Positions 14,166 to 28,202 of a stretch of 64,000 nucleotides of DNA are shown here, one piece after another. Origin of the DNA: Trametes villosa (taxonomy: Eukaryota; Basidiomycota; Agaricomycetes; Polyporales; Polyporaceae); assembly GCA_002964805.2 (NCBI GenBank), contig PUDQ02000023.1, forward strand, positions 62,001 through 126,000, given 5' to 3'. The notes below the pieces were generated by a model that was given only the letters and a program-made list of their open reading frames with translations, was not told where the DNA came from and searched no databases. Both the position numbers and the translations under genes were made by a program. The first letter of the stretch is position 1. Every line of letters starts with the position of its first letter.

Positions 14166-14515
14166 CGGGCCTAGGTGTTTGTCTGGTACACGTCTGCTGG
14201 GAAGACGGGTGTCGTGGTTTGGATGGTTTCGTCACGGTGCTCCTCGTCCATGGTACTGTATGCGTCGTTCGCTTGCAATTTGTATTGATTGCTTGTATAT
14301 GTTATGTCCTGTGTTGTTTCCCACCGGCCTGGAATACAAAGTCGAGCCCAATTTGGCAGTGAGCGGGATGGAGCAGCAGCAACAGTTTGGTTGCGCGACA
14401 GTGCGCGACCTGGCAGCGACTCCGGCGCGCCAGGAGACGCCGAGACGCCAATCACGGTGCACGTGCATTGTGATTATGCGCGTGCTTTCCTTGAACCATC
14501 GACGTCTCGACACTC

Positions 14516-14521
14516 ACGCGT
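14516..14521. promoter_or_regulatory. ACGCGT (MCB-like) hexamer upstream of kinase copy 5
   Basis: ACGCGT occurs about 475 bp before the ATG of copy 5. It is reported with the other MCB-like sites; evidence for function is weak. Confidence 0.2.
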
Positions 14522-14869
14522 CCTTCAATTTGTCTGTCGTTATGTTTTCGGTTGCATTGCTAGCAGAACAACCTGGGGTGCGTCGAGCCGCATTCTGACT
14601 TGCAAACAATGCAGCTAAAGAGCGCTGATCTTCTACAAAGAATGCAGAAGTGTGTCAAGTACTTACTGCCCCGGGCGACACAACAGGCCTCGGCGACATC
14701 TGTCGATACACAAAGCCGCCAGAAAGCCTGTGGCAGAGTGCTCGCACTGCTTTTTGGGGAATAACCTCTTATGCCACGTACAAGACTTGAATACAATGTT
14801 TGTCATTCACCTTGTCTTCCTTGAGTGTCCGATGCATTCTTTGGTTCTGGACGGACCAGCGCATTGACA

Positions 14870-14875
14870 TATAAA
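14870..14875 (+). promoter_or_regulatory. TATA-like box of kinase copy 5
   Basis: TATAAA within ACATATAAATG sits 120-125 bp before the ATG at 14995. It is followed by a CT-rich tract at about 14895-14938, the usual arrangement in fungal promoters. The rest of 14166-14994 shows no gene. Confidence 0.55.
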
Positions 14876-14994
14876 TGCGGCCTGTCGCTGCGACCTAGCT
14901 CCTCCTTCCACCTCTTTTCTTTCTCCTTCTCCTTCACGGGCACGCACCGACACGCACCGACCATTCACGCCTGCGGAATTCTTGTCACAACCCG

Positions 14995-17554
<2,560 letters not shown>

Positions 17555-18121
17555 GCATCGTCCATGCGGGGAGCGCGAGCATCCCGTCGGCGGCCTGCGC
17601 GGGGCGCAGGGCACACGCTGGCCGAAGTCGATCGCGTCCCGTGGCTGGGATGCTCGCGGCGATCGGTGGGAGGTGGTGTGCGGGATGGCCTGTCGGGATC
17701 GGATTTCTCTGTTGGGCGTGTACTAAGGATGGCTTGGCCTCGCCTATGTCGTTCCCACACTACCGCTGCGAGGTGTTGCATGCTCTGCTATCGTGGGGGG
17801 CTGAGTGGCACTGAGGTCATGTTTATGTACTACTTACCTCGCGAGGCTGGAACTCCGCAATGCACACCAGTTTCGGACTGAGCGTCGGGGAAAGACAGCA
17901 TAGAGATAGGATTCGGACAAGAGAACATCTAGATACACAACACGAGGACAGCGAGACAGCAGACATGAGAGCGGGGGTTAACATGGCGGAGAGCGGGCAT
18001 CGAGGACGACAGCGCCATCATACAAAAGTCCAAAACGAGAGCAAAAACGTACAATACGAGTCCACGAGACGAGCGCAGCTCTGGTGCGCGAATTTGACGG
18101 TCGGCGCGTCGCGAGCGCGAT
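17555..18121. other. Convergent 3' region between kinase copy 5 and the Zn2Cys6 gene
   Basis: About 0.57 kb between two converging genes. I see no further gene; short frames are without motif. Confidence 0.6.
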
Positions 18122-20031
18122 CTACTTGAACTCGCGCACGATGACGGGGCCGGTGTAGCCTGCGGAGTGCCGGTTGCGCGAGAGGGGGCGCTGCGCGGCC
18201 GCGGGGAACTCGCACGCCTGCTGGCGCTGAATGCAGGGCCTAACAAACGCCGGGTGCTATGTCAGCGCGCGCACAGGAGCGACGGAACGCCGGAACCTTG
18301 CGAAACATAGACGGGCAGGGAACGGGAAGACGAGGCGCGGTGTGAAGGCCGAGAAGCCTTCCCGAGCCTCCAAGACGCCTATGCGCGGATCCGTGAAGGG
18401 CGCGCCGGACGCCGGAGCAGCTTCATAGGCTGGCGCGTGCAGGCGATCGGGCACTGGCAGAGGCGGAACTGAGGCGGCAGAACGCCCGCGCGGGTGCGAT
18501 CCGATAGGAATAGGGTGGACGTTGTGTGCACATCATCGCGCGCGCGCGATAATGGGCGAGCGGCGTGTCTCATGACACGCCGACATGGGATGCACATGTC
18601 GCAGCCCGCAGCGCGGGGGTTCACCTTCCCCTCAGAGTATAACTTAAAGACTGATCGCGCCACGCCGGCAGCGCGAAGCAGCGACGGCATGGCGCGGAAT
18701 GTCGTATAAAGGGCGGACAGGGGAGAGCAGAGGAAGGCCAGCACTCACCCGCAACGCCTCGCCGGGTCACCCTCCTGCGGCCCCCCGCACGCGATCTTGC
18801 GCTTGCGGCAGAACGCGCACGCGACGGGGGTCCCGCGCTTGTACGGCCTCTTCGCCGACGTCGTACCCGGCACGATCTGCACGGACGTGCTGCTCCCGGG
18901 CTCCGCGGACAGCGGGAGCTTGCGCCCGGTCGTCGGTGAGTAGATCGCGGACTTGTTCATGTTGTAGTCGCCTGAGCCGTCCGTCCCCGCCGCGCTCGCG
19001 GTCGGCGAGGGCGCCGCAGAGCTGCTGCCCGCGCGCCCGGCGGTGTCGTGGATGCCGTACCGAGCCTTGAGGTCCGCGAGACCTGTGGCGCGTGGTTAGC
19101 GGTCGCGCGACAGTCAAAATACGGAGGTGACTCACGCGCCGCGTCCTCGCCGCTCAGAGGGGACGATGGCTCGGGTGCCGCCATCTGGAATGGCTGCCCC
19201 GTCGGGGGTACCATGGCCGCGCTGTAGTCGCGGCCGCGCTCTTGGTAGCGGAACTGGTCGAGCGCGGCTCCCAGTTTCCACTGGGACGGCACTATAGCGG
19301 ACGGGGACACCGGGCGGGCGTACTGGTAGCCCGAGCCCGAGCCCGCTGCCGGCATATTATAGGCTCCGGGCGCGCCGCGGCCCGGGTGGCCCTGTGAAAG
19401 CGCGTCAGTACCTCGCGTTCTCTCCAAGGCGGAGGAGGGCAGGGCCTACCTCGTACTGCGTCGTGGGCTGTGCCATTTGGCCAGCCTCACCGCCGGGGTC
19501 GTCCCTGTTTCTTCTTTGTTTTGGAAGAACAGGGTCAGCACGTGCTACAGAGCCAGACGTAGAAGATGCTTGGAGGACAGCTTCCGCCGTGACCGCAGTT
19601 TGTGCCGGCGCGGGCAAGGCCGCCGTCGCTGCTTCTGCCGGGAGTGTGTTTCCGGGGTAGGCATGTGTAGGGGCGTGAACTGGCTGGTCCGGGGCGTATG
19701 TGTAGGGGTTGCTGAGCGCGTAGTAGCGCGTGGAGATCGCGCTCGGCGGGACGTAGTGCGCGTACTGCGACGGCCCATACTGGGACTCTGCGGGGCCTAA
19801 GTTAAACTGGGCGTAGTATCCGGACTGCTGTGCGGACGTATGAGATGCACACATGTAGCGGAGACAAGTTTAGGAATCGCCTACGTCGTATATGACATCA
19901 GACGCGTCGACGCCACTGTTGTCGAAGACCAGCTCCGAGTTCGAGCCAGCGAACGGCGAGTCGGGGAGCATGTTTTCGTTCTCCGAGGCGGGGTTCATGT
20001 CGTCGTCGGAGCGCGGCGGAGTGGGTGCCAT
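18122..20031 (-). CDS. Zn2Cys6 transcription factor with C-terminal binuclear cluster
   Basis: Read on the minus strand from ATG 20029-20031 (MAPTPPRSDDDMNPASENEN) to TAG 18122-18124, with four introns. The N-terminal two thirds is Tyr/Gln/Pro-rich and disordered (QSGYYAQFNLGPAESQY). Near the C-terminus ADLKARYG may form a short helix, then KRPYKRGTPVACAFCRKRK begins the zinc cluster: CAFC, IAC, RRCGPC and QQACEF give the six cysteines. The protein ends TGPVIVREFK about 25 residues later. A C-terminal cluster is unusual, since most fungal Zn2Cys6 proteins carry it near the N-terminus, but similar layouts occur in Agaricomycetes. It is expected to bind DNA in the nucleus; its targets are unknown. 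The last intron (18240-18748, 509 nt) splits the cluster just after its fifth cysteine and is much longer than the others. Confidence 0.85.
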
Positions 20032-21366
20032 GCGGCGGCGCTGTGCAGTATAAGAAGAACGAGGCAGACCGATGCCAAGCGGCTGGAACTGACAGGATAT
20101 GTAGGCGAGACATGGTGAACGGGGGAGGTCGTCGTGGGACAGAGAAGACGGCGAGCAGGTCGGGAGCGCGACTCGGAGTCGGCGGCGGACCAGCCAAGGT
20201 GGACAGCACGCGTCGATGGCTAGTCCACTTTGGGAGAGGCCGTCGCGTCGGCGTCACAGGCTGCGTGCCGGCCCTGCACACACATTGAGTCGCATAAAAC
20301 GAGGCGGCCCACGCGACCGACGCCATCATCAATGTCGACCGGGGGGCTTCCTGCGACGGGTTTGGGGGGCTTCGTGCTGCGCGGGTAACGTCTTAGACTT
20401 CACGAAGATCTCGTTGTGGTCGCGCGCAAACCGCGGCATCCCAGGACTCCAGGGGGCCGTGTCTGGTTCTGCGCATCTAGGGTGGACGCGTGGAGCATGC
20501 TGCTGGTTCGGCGGTGTCTTCGGCGGGTGTATGGTATTAGAAATAAAGTACTGTCGCGGGATGGGGAGATGCAGATGGAGGCCCTGGACACCAGGGTCGC
20601 TGCACTGGAAATACAACAGATCTACGAAGCATCCGAATGTCGGAAGCGAGATTGGGATCATGCGACGTACCTGTTTGGCGACTCGGCACGGTTTACGTCC
20701 GTCCAGAAACGGCGCGTGTGGGTACCTGCTCGCTCGGTGCGAGGGGACCGACGACCTCCGCGGGCTTCCTGGAAGGCGTGAGTGTGCAGAGCAAGCGTTG
20801 GTGGGCCGCATACCGAAGCACCGCAGCGTGTGGAGCGACATTGAATATCGCATAGAAGGGGAGTGGGCGTTGGCCGGGCGGGTTAGTTGCGATTTGATCT
20901 GTGGGTGACGTTAGGTGACGGGAGCGCCTGGGAGGCCGCCCAAAGCCATGCGCGTTCCGAGTAACTTGCTGATGTCGTGAGCGCAATGAGCCGCTGGAAG
21001 ACGTTCGTGCCATTTTTGCACAAACCCCGCGCCCCGGGTGCAGTGCCATAGACACGACGCGTCCAGGTGATACAACGCAGTCCCGATGGTATGCTGAAGG
21101 TGTCAGAATGCATGGCGTGCCAAGAGGACGCACACAATACGCTTTCAAGCTCGGGCACAGGTGATTGACGTCCACAAGGAACGAGACAAGCAGCGACGGC
21201 GGCGCCACAAGCTTGCGAAGATGTGACCGACGGTGACTGACGTGTGACGACACGCGTGCTCCGTGACGTTCGCGTCCGTGCTCCGGCTAGCGCCCGCGGA
21301 CGGGTTGAGTTGAGCCACCGCCACCACGAACTACCCCGGACTTGCCACACGGCTGCCTGCCCCAGG
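20032..21366. other. Divergent promoter region (Zn2Cys6 gene / securin-like gene)
   Basis: About 1.3 kb between divergent genes with no convincing coding sequence. It holds four ACGCGT palindromes, at 20208-20213, 20486-20491, 21057-21062 and 21252-21257. By base composition I would expect roughly one or fewer. Confidence 0.5.
21252..21257. promoter_or_regulatory. ACGCGT (MCB-like) site proximal to the securin-like gene
   Basis: This ACGCGT is 110 bp before the ATG at 21367; a second lies at 21057-21062. In yeasts MBF sites of this sequence time G1/S genes, which would suit a mitotic regulator, but no binding evidence exists here. Confidence 0.35.
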
Positions 21367-23001
21367 ATGATGTCCACACGCCCTATGTCTCTCCATTCTG
21401 ACCTGGACCCCTCGCAATCTATCCTTAACACGAAGACCCCTGGCCGGAAGACGCTCAAGAACCGTGCCGCGCTCCAGGAGAACGCTATCCACAGCGGCGC
21501 GAAGACCGTGCTTTCCAAGAAAAGCGTCCTCCAGACCCCGTTCCGCCCGCCCACCGCTCGTAAGCATCACCCGCTGCGCGCCCTGCCAGAAGTCCGCCTG
21601 ACGGCTCGCGCCCATTCCAGATGGCAAGAAGCCACTCGTGTCGGTGTCCGTGACACGGCCTCTCATGGACAAGACGCCGTTCCCCAATCGCGTCGCCCCC
21701 GCAGGCGGGCCAGGAGGGTCGAAAACGCCTGGGACGAAGGGGTTCAAACTCTCCAAGCTTTCGTTGCTCGTACCCGAGCCTGAGCAGCCTGAGTCAACGT
21801 CCCCAGACCCAGCGCCGCTCCTCCGCCCCTCGAGCACACGCAAGAGCCTTCGCGGGCGGCTCAGCGGAACGTTCAAGACCCCGGTTACGAAGGGCGACCA
21901 TTGGAACGTCAGCCCAGGTGACATCGGAGTTGAGCCCGCAGGTGGGACAGAGGAGCAAGCGAGGGAAGGGGTCGCGGAGATCTCCGACGAGGCCGACGAG
22001 ATTGAATATATGCCCCCCTCTGCCATTGGTGAGCGACATGGTTATCTCTAGGAAGCGGGTGTGCTGATCACCGCACCGAAGAGCGGCCTTACGAACCGCT
22101 ATTCGAGCTGCCCGATTACAAGCGCATGGGGAGCGCCCTGTTCGGCCTCGGGCATGTGCCTCTCGTGGACGACACCCTGGATATGTACTACGGCGCGGAC
22201 ATAGAACAGCAGGTCGATATTCAAGCGGTCGTTGCCGCCAGCGGGCCCAGCACAGGTCTATCTGAGGGTGATGGGCTGGATTTGTCCGACCTCGGTACGT
22301 ACATCCGTTTTCCTATTGGTCGAACATCCCTGAATATCCCAACAGATGATGACAGCCCTTTCCCGCGCAAAGCATCCAAACCTTGTCTTGTCCCGGCCGG
22401 GCACAAGGCGGCCGGGCTCCCTACTCGCTTCGTGTCAAATCGTACCGCTCCCGCTCCCACTGTCGCGACGCGAGCACAAGGCCCGTCGAGACCCGCGACG
22501 GCTATTCCCCAGACGCGCTCGTCTTCTAGGACGACGGGGTCTTCAAGCTCGACCCCAGTGTCTGGGCCTGCACCAACGCGAACGTCGGTCCTTCGAGCGG
22601 CGAAGGCCGCTGCGGCTTCCAACAGCGCGACTACACCACATTCTATTCGGCCCACGGCGACTGCTGGCGCTCGCGCAGCGCCGCCGACGGTGATGCCAAG
22701 GAGGCCCGCAGCAAGCACGACGGTGGCAAAGCCGTTGGTCCGCTCTGCGACCGTTTCAGGACCGTCGAAGCCGTCCGCCGTGGCAGCGGCGGCAGGCGCA
22801 GGGTCCCGCGCACGCCCCGCCGGCGGAAGCGCCGTGGTGGGACGTGCGCGGTCAGCCACTGTCACTGCGCCTTCGAACAAGGGGAAGGCCCTGAATGGCG
22901 CGACCTCCGCGCAGCTGGCAGCGGTCGACGATCCGCTGGCTGCGATGCTAGAGCGGGGCGCCGGGAAGGGGATCGATGAGGACTTCCAGTTCGAGCTGTG
23001 A
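21367..23001 (+). CDS. Securin-like disordered protein (candidate Pds1/Cut2)
   Basis: The start MMSTRPMSLHSDLDP leads to TKTPGRKTLKNRAALQENAI, which contains destruction-box-like R-x-x-L motifs (RKTL, RAAL), and then VLQTPFRPPTA. Further SP/TP-type sites follow (SKTPGTKG, TFKTPVTKG). A conserved-looking core is EIEYMPPSAI, an intron, then PYEPLFELPDYKRMGSALF. The last exons are Ala/Ser/Pro/Thr-rich and end LERGAGKGIDEDFQFEL. The combination of D-box-like sequence, KTP repeats and a D/EIEY-PP core resembles fungal securins, the separase inhibitors that the APC/C destroys at anaphase. Securins diverge quickly, so this is a proposal. The alternative is an unrelated mitotic or disordered protein. 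The D-box, TP and EIEYMPP motifs are seen directly; the function is inferred. Confidence 0.5.
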
Positions 23002-23409
23002 TCCTCGCGGTTATTAGCTGAGGCCCGTTTGTTATGTGATAAGTTTTCTCTGTCGGCTGATATGGACATGTGTACCAGTACTGTCATCCGGAATACGATA
23101 TCGTTATCAAGCCTCCACCTGCGTGGGGCGCGCTGTTGTTTCACCCACCTCTCGTACGGGCTTGGAGAGTCAGGCGGGAATCCACGGGACATGGACGCGC
23201 AGGGTACGGACGACGCACGTGATCGCGTTGTAGCCGACGACGTCATCGGCGCGTTCGTACTTCGCGTACGGACTCGGGGGGCGGATTGCCTTTTCCTCTC
23301 CATCCCCCATCCTGTACTGCCACTGCCGTCATCTGTGGGCGCCGGCGGGATAGCTCTGCTCCGTAGGCCTACGCCCGTGTTCTCGCGCCCTCGACGTCGA
23401 CTAGCGAGC

Positions 23410-26400
23410 ATGGGGTTCTGCTTCTCGTGCTGCACTAGGCGCAGGCGCGTACCACGCTCTGGCTTCGACGACGACCGCGAACTGCTCTTGCCTGCGTCTG
23501 CACGCGTACTCGGGGGTTCTTCGGACCCGCTGCCACCTGCGAGGACGCCATTTGAGAAGATCGCGGATGTAGTCGCTGCGCTGAAAGCGGGGAAGTTGCC
23601 GTCGCAGGAGCAGCTGGATGGGGCGCTGCGGAGGTTGCTTGCTTCTGGCGTGTTGGACACGGATGATGAGATAGGTGGGGAAGGAGGGGAGGGGGCGCTG
23701 GAGGATGCTGGGAAGCGAGTGGTGGAGAGTGCGAGGGAGTCGTGCCAGGCACTGCTGCAGTTTGGGATGGAGAAGAACGGTGAGCATCGTTTGATTGTGA
23801 GCGAAGCTGTATACTTTGGGAGCTGACATGACATATATAGACGACAACGTTATACAGGATCTACTCCACCACCTGAGGCAAATATCGGATACGCCTGTGC
23901 ATGCGGACGTTGTGATCGACGCTGCCGCTCCAGGCAAAATAGATGCAGAAGCTCTAGGTATGTTGTTTGCCTCGTTTCCACCGTAATATTGCGTTGTGCA
24001 AGTATGACCTACGCCACTTTCAGCGAAGGAACTCCCCTCGAAACAGGAAGCATCCTCGGACGCGGCTGCCCTGGTCCGCTCGATCTACAGCCTGGTCTAT
24101 GTTCTCGCTACCTCTGCCGCCTTCCGCCTCATTCTGTCAGATGTTTTACTGATCGCTCGCGAAACCGCCGCGGACGTCGCGTCGCGCGTCGAGCAGGTCG
24201 CGGCTACGGTGGAGAAAGTAGCGGAAGAAGTTGAGGGGACCGTGCGCCCGGGAGGAGGTACACTGGACGACGTCAAAGCTGAATGCGGGGAACTCGGCGA
24301 GAGCCTCACGAACGAGCTCTCCGGAGATGGGCATGTCTCCAAGCAGATTCAGCAAATTGCGGCGAACGTGCAGCAGGAGAGCCCCGACGCTGCCAAGGAA
24401 GCGGTCATCCGCCGCCTGCAAGAAGTGTGTATGTATATTGTTGATTTGTGGACTGATACTAACAACTACGTAGGCTATGGAACAAGCGCATCGAAACCCC
24501 TCTTTCCAGGCCGCCCTCCGAACCATACTCTCCATTATTCGCAAATACGCAGTCAAAGTGCGCACTGCAGCGGACGCCGCGTCCACAGTGCAAGCCCCAA
24601 AACTGGATATCACACCCATCATCTGGCCGGACCCCGCGCTCGGTCGTGCACTCACCGACCTCAAGGCTCTCCTCGAGCGGATCGCTTCGGGACACTCCCT
24701 AGACGCGCTTCTGAGGGCACTGGGTGCAGTGATCACAGACGCGGTCGAGGTCCCTGCAGAAGCTATCTCGGAGGGCGACAACAAGGCGGCACTCAGGGAG
24801 TGGTTTGCGTCCTTGGGAGCGTGGCTCGATACCGCACTTGCGGACCCTGCGTACGCGGCGTCCGAGACCGGGAAGGAGCAGGCGAACGCGTTGTACGACC
24901 GTGCTCGGGCGCAGGTGGACGCGGCAATGGCCGACCCCGACGCGGAGTGGCTGCAGCATATACGCACGCTCTTCCACGAAGTGGACGGGTACACGCAGGC
25001 CCTCGCTCAGGACAGAACGACCCGCCGGGTAACAGATGCGCTGTCCTGCCTATCTGCCGCCCTCACAGAGGCTGGGGCAACCGCCTTCTACACCGTCCCA
25101 GGGATTGCACACGCCCGCGTCCAAGAAGCGAAGTACGCTGCGCTCAAAAGTGTCGTCCTCTGGCTCCTCCCACGCATCCTGCGCGCCGTGAGCGCGATCC
25201 CGATGCCGCGCGTGGAGTACGTGGACGACACGGTCGAGGCGGCGGTCGACGCGCTCCTGCTGACCGCGCCGCGGAGGAAGGGGAGGGGCGAGGTGCTGGG
25301 CGTGCAGGCGTCGCTAGTCCCGGATAGGGTGAGGTTGGAGAGCTGGAACGAGACTGTGGTGGAGGTGGATAATACGGCGGTGGCGGGAGGGGCGACGGCG
25401 GGCGTTGGGACGGCGCACGGCGCGGCGGGGCTCTTGACGCTCCTCGCAGGTACCGGACATCACCAAACTCCCGGCCGGACAGGAACGAGGACGACAACAC
25501 GAATGGAGACACGCACGAGGACGAGGGCTCGCCTGCACGTCGACGGGATGCGCCTCGCCGCGCGCGACGTCGCGTACTACGTGCGCTACAAGGGCGCGCG
25601 GCTCTTCGGGGCGCGGGTCCCGCTTACGGCGTACGAGGACGAGGGGCTGGTGAGCGTCGAGGTGGGTGCGGCCGGGGAGAGTGCGGGGGTGGCGAAGGGG
25701 ACGGGGCTCAGCGTGGACGTCGAGCTCGAGTTTGATACGGGACGCGAGGCGTCGAGTCGGGGTGGGTGGGCGGAATGGTTGGTGGGTCCAAGCACTCAAG
25801 ATGAGAGGGATGGAGAGGGGCAAGAACCTGCGCCGCTGTTCCGTGTCACCGACGTACGCGTGGACGTCCCGGGACTCGACATCGAACTCGCGCGCACCCG
25901 ACACTGGATCCTCAACGCCCTCGTCATACAACCGCTCGCAGGGCCCGCAGCGCGTACCGCGGTTGCGTGGGTTCTCCAAGGGCAGATTCGGGAAGCCTTG
26001 GAGGCCCTGGCGCGGTTTGCCGGGAGGGTGCGGGAGAGGGCGGCTGCCAAGGAGGGGCCGAGCGGGCAAGAGGGCGAAGGAGGCGTGGGTGTGACCTTGG
26101 CGGAGTGGTGGGAGGCACTGGGCGAGGAGGCTGGGACGCTTGGGTCGCCGCCGGACGAAGACGAGGATTCAGCGGCGGAGGACGGGGAGGATGCCGACGA
26201 CGAAGAGACTCCCCTTATCGCGACGCATACACAAGCGACTGTGCAAGGAGTCGTCCGGAAGACCGTCGTCTATCCCACAGGAAGCCCGGACGACAACGCG
26301 ACCCCACAGGAAAGCGTCCTTGCGATAGGCATCGGTGCGCAAGTCCTCCCAGGGAAGGGTGGCCCATACGGCGCCGCCCACCCTCCCGCGCGTGCATTCG

Positions 26401-26639
26401 AAGGCGGGCTCGACGGCGTGAAGGCCCGTGGGGTGGAGGAGGCGCGGGAGGCGATCTCGGACGTCGCCCGCGCAGAAGAGCAAGTGGAAGGCGAGCTCTC
26501 CGCGGGGATAGAGAGGGCGGCGGAGGTGCGCGAGGAGGTGCGCGAGGCGGGGGCGCGCGCGGAGGTGCGCGCGCGGGTCGAGGCGCGGCGAGGCGGCTGG
26601 CGCAGCCGGGCGTTCGACGCGCTGGGCTTGTTGCCATGA
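23410..26639 (+). CDS. HAM1-like protein (HAM1_N/HAM1_C family), acylated N-terminus likely
   Basis: The first ATG of the real exon is taken at 23410 because the protein then starts MGFCFSCCTRRRR. That fits the N-myristoylation pattern M-G-x-x-x-S with Cys 4, 7 and 8 as palmitoylation candidates. Introns follow near 23780, 23958 and 24428, and the last exon runs to 26639. The N-terminal half is helical and Ala-rich (LVRSIYSLVYVLATSAAF, then LPRILRAVSAIPMPRVEYVD). The C-terminal half has alternating strands and acidic linkers such as DEDSAAEDGEDADDE. This matches the large fungal HAM1-like family, which is thought to resemble BPI/SMP lipid-binding folds. A membrane-associated lipid-binding role is likely, but the biochemical function is not established. 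The 408 bp before the ATG hold no other gene. Confidence 0.8.
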
Positions 26640-27265
26640 GCCTGGCCCTGGTGCGCTCTTCCCGCTTCGAAGGCGGCTGCCGAGGCGAACCCTGGTTGGA
26701 TTTACGAGCGGACTGAATGTGCGGGGAAGACGCCCCGTATGCGTGTTCCATTTTGGAAGATGGGACTGTATACTTACACTAGGTTGGATGCGCTGCTTTG
26801 TACGTCAGGGAAGATCACAAATATAGTTTGCGTTGCAGGGCTAGGCGGGTGCTTCTACCGCGCGCGGAGTGTAACGTGTAGTGGCGGCACACAGCATATA
26901 TCGCGCTTGCTATTCCTGTATCTTCAAGACGAACTAGAAGAGTGAGTGGGTGCACGTGATCGTGTCGGCGGCGCGAAGGGGGAGGGTCTCATCTGACTGG
27001 CGACGCGCGGAACACGGGAAGCCGGGGTGTGGGCACCAGCAGATAGAAGGGGTCGCATGTCCGGCTTCGGTGTATGCAGGAGCGTTGATTGCTGACAGAG
27101 CCCGAAGGCTGCAGAGGGAGGAGAGAGGGATACAGATACAGGTGGGACCGCACACCGCTCGCCGCGCGTGTGGGGGTCTGGGAGGGCTACAGTTTCGTTT
27201 CGTTCAGCTTCGTCTCGCTTCGTTTCGTCTGGTCTCGTTCATTTTCCTCCGTGCCCTATGTGTTA
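26640..27265. other. Convergent 3' region between HAM1-like gene and glyoxalase I
   Basis: About 0.6 kb of 3' flanks. No gene is seen. It includes the imperfect TTCGT repeat at about 27192-27242. Confidence 0.6.
27192..27242. repeat. Imperfect TTCGT/TCTCG short tandem repeat
   Basis: Repeated TTTCG, TTCGT and TCTCG units occur just downstream of the glyoxalase stop, probably in its 3' UTR. This is a low-complexity tract without known function. Confidence 0.5.
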
Positions 27266-28020
27266 TTATATCTTGAAGGAGTTGGGGAGGATCTCGATCC
27301 AGTACCTGTCCCCACACATCAGCACAGCACTCGAGATATAGAGACAGGTGAGAGGGGCGCACCCGTCGGGGTCGAGGATGAAGGCGATGTTCTTCATCTT
27401 GCCGTCGGTGAGGCGCTTCTGGAAGCGGACGCCGAGCTGGTCGAAGCGGGCGCAGGCGGCCTCGACGTCGTCGACGGTGACGGCGATGTGGCCGAAGCCG
27501 CGGCCGGGGTCGGCGTTGCCGGAGGCGTAGCCGGCGAAGGCGGGGTCGGACTCGGTGCCGTGGTTGTGAGTGAGCTCGAGGATGCCCTCGCGCCCGAAGC
27601 GGTTCTCGGCGGTGGTGGGCGTGCCGTTGTCGAAGGCGAGGAAGTAGAGCGTGAAGGTCTCGAACTCGTTCTCTGCGGGGTGGGGTCAGGGAGGGGGTGA
27701 GTGTATGAGAGTAGTTGTAGGCGTACTGGCGACGAGGTCCATGCCGAGGACCTCTGTGTAGAACTTGATGGACGCTTGGGCGTCCTTCACACGCAGCATG
27801 GTGTGATTGAACTGGGATAGAGGCGTAGAGTAAGTATGTGTACATCCTGATATAGGGTGTAAGTACGCACCCGGAAGCTGGCGGTCTCTGCGGTGCGAGG
27901 CATGGCGGGCGGGCGGTAGGTAGCGAAGTAACGAGGGCTGAGAACAGGAGCACGGGGAGCGCGGAAGGCAGCAGGGATATATGGGACGCGGAAGGGACGC
28001 GTGCGCAAGGAGAGCGACAT
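27266..28020 (-). CDS. GLO1: Lactoylglutathione lyase (glyoxalase I)
   Basis: Four minus-strand exons run from ATG 28018-28020 to TAA 27266-27268. The enzyme isomerises the methylglyoxal-glutathione hemithioacetal to S-lactoylglutathione, detoxifying methylglyoxal. Metal-site regions are all present: [29 protein letters not shown] and [10 protein letters not shown]. The first 39 residues (starting [16 protein letters not shown]) are Arg-rich and lack acidic residues, like a mitochondrial presequence. A second in-frame ATG at 27901-27903 ([11 protein letters not shown]) would give the usual cytosolic single-domain form. The domain is a single glyoxalase repeat of normal length. It diverges from an unknown gene over about 0.3 kb containing two CACGTG boxes. 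The identification is secure; dual targeting is inferred. Confidence 0.95.
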
Positions 28021-28202
28021 CGGGACGCTGCCGGCGCGGGACGATGCGAGCGCGATGTGGCTGAAGGGAGGGAGATAGCGATGACGATCGATGACGATGA
28101 CGCGCGCGAAGTCGAATCGGAATCTGGATCACGTCCCCGACGCGCGACGCGTGAACTCGGCAAACACGCACAAACAGACGCGGGCGCGACCTGTTGACGG
28201 GG

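Noticed and set aside
22221..23834. 537-codon open frame on the minus strand
   Set aside because: It lies antisense to the securin-like gene and the HAM1 start; Ser/Arg-rich without motif, typical of an antisense shadow in GC-rich sequence.
24209..25327. 372-codon plus-strand frame
   Set aside because: It is an alternative frame of the HAM1-like exons; the frame carrying IPMPRVEYVD is the real one.
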